Assembly (NCBI GenBank): GCA_964242575.1
Contig: CAXTCN010000116.1
Span: 1 to 13,510, forward strand
Source of the DNA: JANPPS01 sp964242575
Lineage (GTDB): Bacteria; Pseudomonadota; Alphaproteobacteria; Acetobacterales; Acetobacteraceae
Direction of reading: 5' to 3'
DNA: 13,510 bases
Below, piece after piece: positions 13,041-13,510 of this stretch. Made by a program: the position numbers and the translations under genes. Positions within the stretch are counted from its first letter, which is position 1, and each line of letters opens with the position of its first letter. Under the pieces are notes generated by a model that worked only from the letters and a program-made list of their open reading frames with translations, was not told the DNA's origin and made no database searches.

Positions 13041-13510
13041 ATGGATGAACTGAACGGCAAGGCCGCGTTGGTGACGGGCGCAAGCCGTGGCATCGGCGCC
13101 GAAACCGCGCGCGAGCTGGCCCGGCGGGGCGTCGCGGTCGTGCTGGCCGCGCGCTCCGGCCAGGACCTGCACGGCGTGGTGGACAGCATCACCGCTGCGG
13201 GCGGCAAGGCGCTGGCGTGCTCGTGCGACGTGAGCGCGTACGCCGACGTGTCGCGCGCCGTGCAGGCGTCGGTGGAGCACTTCGGGCGGCTGGATATCCT
13301 GGTCAACAACGCGGGCATCATCGAACCCATTGCCCGTCTTGCAGACTCCGACCCGGACGAGTGGGCGCGCGTGGCCGACATCAACCTGAAAGGCGTGTAC
13401 CACGGCCTGCGCGCCGCCATTCCGGTCATGGAGGCTGGTGGCGGCGGCGTGATCGTCAACATCAGCTCCGGCGCGGCCACGGGCGCGCTGGAGGGCTGGA
13501 GCCACTACTG
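13041..13510 (+). CDS. SDR-family oxidoreductase, partial (runs off window)
   Basis: ATG 13041 opens MDELNGKAALVTGASRGIGA, a classical short-chain dehydrogenase. The N-terminal 156 residues are present: TGASRGIG cofactor loop (12-19), the CDVS strand that binds the adenine ring, NNAG at 89-92, Asn115 in DINLKG, the catalytic Ser143 in NISSG, and Tyr156 as the last complete codon. Lys160 and the C-terminal substrate part lie outside. AAR after the second strand (VVLAARSG) suggests NADP(H) preference by its basic residue, a soft inference. The upstream 'aaaggacag' (13023-13031) is a modest ribosome binding site. It follows the exported ABM protein by 98 bp, separated by a strong hairpin, and probably belongs to the same GlxA-regulated transcript. 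Reaction class is clear; the substrate is not. Confidence 0.92.
   Translation, partial: MDELNGKAALVTGASRGIGAETARELARRGVAVVLAARSGQDLHGVVDSITAAGGKALACSCDVSAYADVSRAVQASVEHFGRLDILVNNAGIIEPIARLADSDPDEWARVADINLKGVYHGLRAAIPVMEAGGGGVIVNISSGAATGALEGWSHY

Noticed and set aside
1..13510. CRISPR array, tRNA or rRNA genes, toxin-antitoxin pair or phage-defence operon
   Set aside because: No regularly spaced repeats, no tRNA-like cloverleaf or rRNA blocks, and no defence-family motifs were seen on either strand.

Overview
The window is a GC-rich piece of a proteobacterial accessory genome. Signal-peptide style, IS families and regulator families fit an alpha-, beta- or gammaproteobacterium (sphingomonad-, burkholderia- or xanthomonad-like), but nothing here fixes a genus. 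No rRNA, tRNA or CRISPR array was seen.

Left edge (1-1865): the C-terminal scrap of an IS630-family transposase on the minus strand abuts a complete ISAs1-family element (348-1594, matched inverted ends, intact DDE transposase). The element's right end cuts into an HxlR-family regulator gene on the minus strand, which also carries a one-base frameshift. The two flanks of the IS share no target duplication, so this is a rearrangement junction rather than a simple insertion.

Oxidoreductase/hydrolase cluster (1960-7669): the plus strand carries an SDR, an exported secretory-lipase-type alpha/beta hydrolase and a CurA-like medium-chain reductase broken by an internal deletion. Facing them on the minus strand is a MarR regulator, a 570-residue FAD-dependent aromatic-ring monooxygenase two bases downstream, and a glutathione S-transferase remnant with an amber codon. 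This looks like a set for modifying aromatic or other xenobiotic compounds. The MarR-monooxygenase pair and the SDR-lipase pair are intact; the reductase and GST are dead.

Transposon fossil (about 7870-10794): a serine resolvase diverges from a Mu/Tn552/TniA-like DDE transposase and a TniB/MuB-like ATPase whose genes overlap as ATGA. All three are recognisable, but each is broken by one-base indels, and the transposase has also lost the block holding its third acidic residue. A RidA-family gene directly beyond it (10853-11249) has two more one-base deletions. Intact genes on both sides make this a sharply localised lesion cluster.

Right edge (11395-13510): a GlxA-like AraC-family regulator (minus) diverges from a small exported antibiotic-biosynthesis-monooxygenase-fold protein and a second SDR that runs off the window. 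The divergent spacer has a near-perfect 20-bp dyad, and a perfect 11-bp-stem hairpin separates the small protein from the SDR.

I see no clearly new system. The most useful points are the lesion cluster, the IS-mediated loss of the HxlR regulator in front of a still-intact SDR-lipase pair, and the intact MarR-controlled monooxygenase with a dyad-covered, possibly leaderless promoter.
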